Below are positions 60,601-64,000 of a DNA stretch of 64,000 nt, piece after piece; within the stretch, counting starts at the first letter, position 1, and the number at the start of each line of letters is the position of its first letter. The position numbers and the translations under genes were made by a program. The stretch spans positions 1-64,000 of the forward strand of contig ARYC01001860.1 of assembly GCA_000711775.1 (NCBI GenBank). The letters are read 5' to 3'. This stretch comes from Oxytricha trifallax. Its lineage: Eukaryota > Ciliophora > Spirotrichea > Sporadotrichida > Oxytrichidae. The notes below the pieces were generated by a model. That model had not been told where the DNA came from, did not search any database, and saw only the letters and a list, made by a program, of their open reading frames with translations.

Positions 60601-62913
60601 CCGAAGTCACTATGAAATTCTCCGATCTATATGAGAATATTAGATTCAATCAAAATTAATCAATCAGCTAATTTGAGATATTATAAGATCAATTCTTGGA
60701 CTTTATTATCATTAAACTACATATGAATTTGTAAAAAATAAATTATATTAACATTAATTCATTATCAAGTAAGTTTTATAATTAGTATGAAACTCACAAT
60801 TATAGTTATTTAATTCTAATTGTAAATCCTTCAGTTATTACGGGACTATACTATTTTTATTAATCTTCTATCTTTTAATGAAGAATTTTATATTTAAATT
60901 TACTCCCAAAAACAATATGACAAATTTTTCATATGACATAAATATAAAGCTGTTCTAGGATTATCCAAAAAGTATGATATTCCGACGTTCTATAGATTTT
61001 CTTTTTATTTAAAAAATTGATATTTATAACTTGAGATTAATTTACAAATCAAATGCTAACCCTCCCATACTCTGATACATGTAAAATATTAAACTAATCT
61101 TAATTTCATTTTAGATATAACAACTAGAGTTTTACTGTTTCTACTACTAAACACTGAACTTAAGGAGCACCGAAGAAATATCAGACATCAAGGAGTCTAT
61201 GTATTAAATTATAAACTTCGGTGTATATAGTTATCAGAATTTAATTATTGTATAAATACATTTGAATTTGGAAAATTAATTATAATTAAATTAATAATAA
61301 ATCAAAATCGTAGCAGTTAAAGTTGGCCAATTTAAACGATCTAGGGCTCATTCGATAGAGAATTCAAAATTAGCTGGACTTTATTATTGGCGGTACTATT
61401 TTATCACATCCCTAGAGCGAGATAACCGCACTTTAATGTGAGGGCATAATTTAATGAATTTAGATGAGTTTAATTAAAGTGCGGTTATCTCCCTCCAGGG
61501 ATGCGATAAAATAGTACCGCCATTGGTAAAGTCCAGCTAATTTTGAATTCTCTATCGAATGAGCCCTTGATCGTTTAAATTGGCCAACTTTAACTGCCAC
61601 GATTTTGATTTATTATTAATTTAATTATAATTAATTTTCCAAATTCAAATGTATTTATACAATAATAACACATCCGGGATAAACTGTGCATCATCGCTTC
61701 GAAAGGGGACAACGAGTTCCTTCTGTTTTCAAAGAGGAAAGGGCTAGAGTACCAAGAACACGGTATCTTATCACAGTACTTTATATTCACACTTGGACTT
61801 TATCATGAATTACTGAAAAACGAGTCACATCAAGCACTGAAGTTGTATGAAATTTCTCTGGGTATACATGACAAACAGAACACCAAAGTATCACATTAAT
61901 GTCTCAAGAGATCATACAACCTTATCATGTCAAATACTATATTAATACAATAATTTTATTTATATAGATACTGATCTCGAGCTACAAAGGATGACCGATC
62001 TATAGCTCAGAATCAATTTATCAAAGTTTTACATTAGCCAACGTGCGGTAACACTTATAGTTGATACTAGTCTCCAGAAGCCGGGTTAGTACTACCAGGT
62101 TTAATAGTAGATCTTTGAATTTACCGAGAAGATAAAAACATAATAAATCGATGATTGATGTTATATAATTGTTAGATTTTCTCAAAACTGGAAGGTGACG
62201 ATAGCTTCGGTATGATAACTATGCAGAACGGTACCTATAAAAATACCGATATTTAACTTGAAAAGAAAGCACTAAATACAATTATTAAGAAGACTTTTAT
62301 CTCCGGAATGAAAGACAAGTATGTCTCTAGCTACTCAAAGGATAACTAGATGTCTTCATTCTCACAAGCTATTGATGAAGCACTGCTATAGAATTAGGAT
62401 TCAAATTAGAATTAAGCTCTTGCCAATAAAGAAACATAGAAATTTGGATTTTAAGGACCGATACGTTGGATCATAGCTACCGTAAATTCTCAAATACAAG
62501 AAAGCGACATTAAAGAGGCTATTGGATTAATTGATAGATACAAACGCCGAACTAAACATTCAAAGGAATCACAGATAAATATCATAGTCATCGGCATAGA
62601 TCTGCAAAAGAGAGACAATTTAGTTAAACTGTATGATTAACTATGCAAATCGACAAACCAAGGCTTTTTCGTAAACTTATAGTATTAGAGTAAAGATATG
62701 CAAACTCCTATTGGAGGAAACAACTTTAATATTTTAGGTGGGTTGTCTAAATCTACGGTATCTAGATTTATATCATAATCTGTCATTGGATAAAAATCAG
62801 ATGGTAAAAACATGGAAGAAATCAAGAAGAACCTTAAGAATGTAATAAATACCATTTAGCTTTTTAAGAAATAAAGACTACCGCTAATCACTGAAAAGTT
62901 TGAGTTTAAATGA
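57625..62913 (+). CDS. Cache-TPR-VWA membrane receptor, tandem copy 4 (longest)
   Basis: Starts MVKLRYQFLLISITLYLI at 57625. Cache modules run 57720-59580 (KFNPF; YFSKMSDIATAI; YNMHDWYYTPFNRTLYPQF; CDYSYFVFHAIGNASYLV; DTFFDNLYVFAQDNSLGLTL). A membrane segment (NFLIPYIAVFFFFSACYF) ends near 59865. The cytosolic part has a basic coil (59935-60120), TPR-like helices (GICYNNIGCIHLNLKDRKPV, about 60215; FIFTLGLYHELLKNESHQAL, about 61780) and a VWA-type domain (AVTLIVDT.. and QQIFSKLEGDDSFGMITM, 62050-62230) with a degenerate metal site. TGA at 62911-62913. It is interrupted by IESs at 58201-58568 and 62113-62177 and by a MITE at 61254-61666; 60470-61100 is partly unresolved. A sensor receptor with an intracellular scaffold is inferred. 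Confidence 0.75.
58201..58568. other. IES, 368 bp, pointer AATA
   Basis: AATA at 58197-58200 and 58565-58568. Excision joins SSMNQNFDQ to YRPQVSNDGYL in frame inside the Cache domain of copy 4; other copies have the equivalent residues contiguous (NNQFEQYRSRVSVDG). Confidence 0.82.
61254..61666. mobile_element. MITE family 1, copy 3, within receptor copy 4
   Basis: 413 bp, arms of about 190 bp almost identical, core TATTGGCGGTAC at about 61386-61397, outer ends ATTATTGTATAAATAC. It lies between coding stretches EEISDIKESMYQII (left) and DKLCIIASKGDNEFLLFSKR (right) of the receptor gene, so it sits inside, or itself constitutes, an eliminated segment. The joining pointer is not resolved. Confidence 0.88.
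62113..62177. other. IES, 65 bp, pointer TAGAT
   Basis: TAGAT at 62108-62112 and 62173-62177. The segment holds an in-frame TGA; excision gives QYYQVQQQIFSKLEGDDSFG, a normal VWA helix and strand. Confidence 0.85.
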
Positions 62914-63044
62914 TTTAATTTAATTTCTATCAATTTAATCTACATTTTTACTCTATTGATATAGTATTGATATAATGAATTACAAAATTAAGAGAAATTT
63001 ATGACATAAAATAAATTCTAAATATAACCTAATGAAAAACTGTT

Positions 63045-64000
63045 TCATCTTCTTCTATCTGGAGACACAGGAGAAAATTCACTTCTTATATTTGAATCGC
63101 TGCTGTCATCGTCCTCTTCGTCTTCATCATCATCCTCGCTATCTTCTTGCTCATCAGGATTTTATTGATCCTCGATTTCCTTGAGCATAAGTCTTTACAT
63201 ATCATTCCCTTCTTTATCCCCTTTCTTAAGAATTTTGTCTTTCAGTTCCTCTGCAGTAAGTACATGCATTGACTCTGAATTAAAAATTAAGAAAAGTCAA
63301 AATTTTACCAATAAGTTGATATTGAGTGTTAGAATCGAGAGAAAAATAGGATTCTATTTCTTTCATTGATTTTATTGGTCTTATTGGACCAAATTCTGTG
63401 AGTAATGTTGCAAGGTTCACTAAACAGACTGAAAGTTTGTGAGACCTCTTTACATGCTTTTAGAATTGATGCTATTCTTCCTGGGTCTTTTTGGCGTTTT
63501 CAAAAAGAACTCTCATACTGTCCAAACCTGTTTTGAGTTCTTTCAATTAAAAAAACACTTAAAATTTTATTGAATATTTTCTACTAAAATATGTGAATGA
63601 GTCGTCAATCTAACCTTGCATCTAACTCAAAAGCTCATCATTATCTTCCTCTTTTTATTATACGTTTAATCTTTTAATGTTAAATCTTCCACTTCTAGCA
63701 ATCAACCCCATAAGCAATTTAGTCCTTCTTTTACTTTCTAATTATTTCCTTCTTAGATAAGTTAAGAGTATAAACTCTTTGATGATTTAGCCAGCATCCC
63801 TCTTGAGCTTCTTTCTCACAGCTCTCTCCATAATAATTGCTTCGTAAACTTATTCCTCCTTTGGAGTAAACTCAGTGGTGTTTGTTAACGCAACCACGAA
63901 CAAAGATAGAATAAAAACACCCCAGATACATGCTACTATACAAGTAATTCTACCGAGATGTGTCTTTGGAAATATATCTCCATAACCAATTGTTGTCATA
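63045..64000 (-). CDS. SK-type (KCNN-like) K+ channel, 3' part; start beyond window
   Basis: Partial gene: the coding strand enters at 64000 and ends at TGA 63045-63047. The first residues are the selectivity filter TTIGYGDIFPKTHLGR, followed by S6 (ITCIVACIWGVFILSLFVVAL) and a basic cytosolic segment (MERAVRKKLKRDAGQIIKEF, then LLTYLRRKQLESKRRTK). This is the position and character of the calmodulin-binding domain of small-conductance Ca2+-activated K+ channels. The C-terminus is acidic (SEDDDEDEEDDDSSDS). Intron 63275-63308 (34 nt) is clear. A stretch at 63540-63605 is AT-rich but in frame and may be an IES of length divisible by three. Confidence 0.88.

Noticed and set aside
62149-62157. 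In-frame TGA in the VWA part as readthrough or pseudogene mark
   Set aside because: It lies inside the 62113-62177 IES and disappears after excision.
1-64000. CRISPR arrays, bacterial operons, Shine-Dalgarno sites
   Set aside because: The window is eukaryotic germline DNA with the ciliate code and introns; no spaced direct-repeat array was seen.

Overview
This looks like germline (micronuclear) DNA of a hypotrich ciliate of the Oxytricha/Stylonychia kind. The genome is very AT-rich. In every readable gene TAA and TAG fall at Gln-like positions and only TGA ends frames. Telomere-type C4A4/G4T4 motifs sit at the ends of mobile elements. Many genes are cut by short AT-rich segments bounded by a 2-8 bp direct repeat; removing one repeat plus the segment restores the frame. 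That is the structure of internal eliminated sequences (IESs) with pointers between macronuclear-destined segments (MDSs). Ordinary short introns (about 28-77 nt, GT..AG) are also present. Species cannot be named from sequence alone.

Layout. 1-2415: right part of a telomere-bearing element (TBE) with a Tc1/mariner-type DDE transposase and a second ORF, both apparently decayed. 2645-5853 (+): LRR/coiled-coil protein. 6622-8356 (-): sulfotransferase-like protein. 8357-12990: gene-poor AT-rich DNA with one palindromic MITE. 12991-17427 (-): C2H2 zinc-finger gene in about six MDSs, with a 2.9 kb C4A4-ended element inserted at ATT. 17639-17846 (+): gene fragment. 18483-20466 (-): AT-hook/Gln-rich coiled-coil gene. 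21889-26392 (-): K+ channel with cyclic-nucleotide-binding domain. 27379-28997 (-): two hypothetical ORFs, perhaps one gene. 29464-40934 (-): an apparent nucleoporin gene (N-terminal module, coiled coil, FG repeats) split by a 5.4 kb telomere-ended element. 41070-42244 (-): ubiquitin-specific protease. 42610-45074 (-): Ser/Asn-rich protein with an STPGR-like motif. 45245-49658 (+): long coiled-coil protein. 49911-62913 (+): tandem array of four Cache-domain membrane receptors, the last continuing into TPR and VWA parts. 63045-64000 (-): SK-type K+ channel, cut by the window edge.

Two levels of interruption are layered here. Tiny IESs (8-113 bp, one of 368 bp) break reading frames. Kilobase elements with telomere-like ends sit at ATT targets inside genes and themselves host further palindromic MITEs. 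I recognised three palindrome/MITE families (GGCGGTAC core; TGTTCT ends with poly-C; one 982 bp hairpin). The genes are mostly signalling, membrane and structural proteins of ordinary ciliate type. The most unusual features are the nested germline-limited elements and the receptor array.
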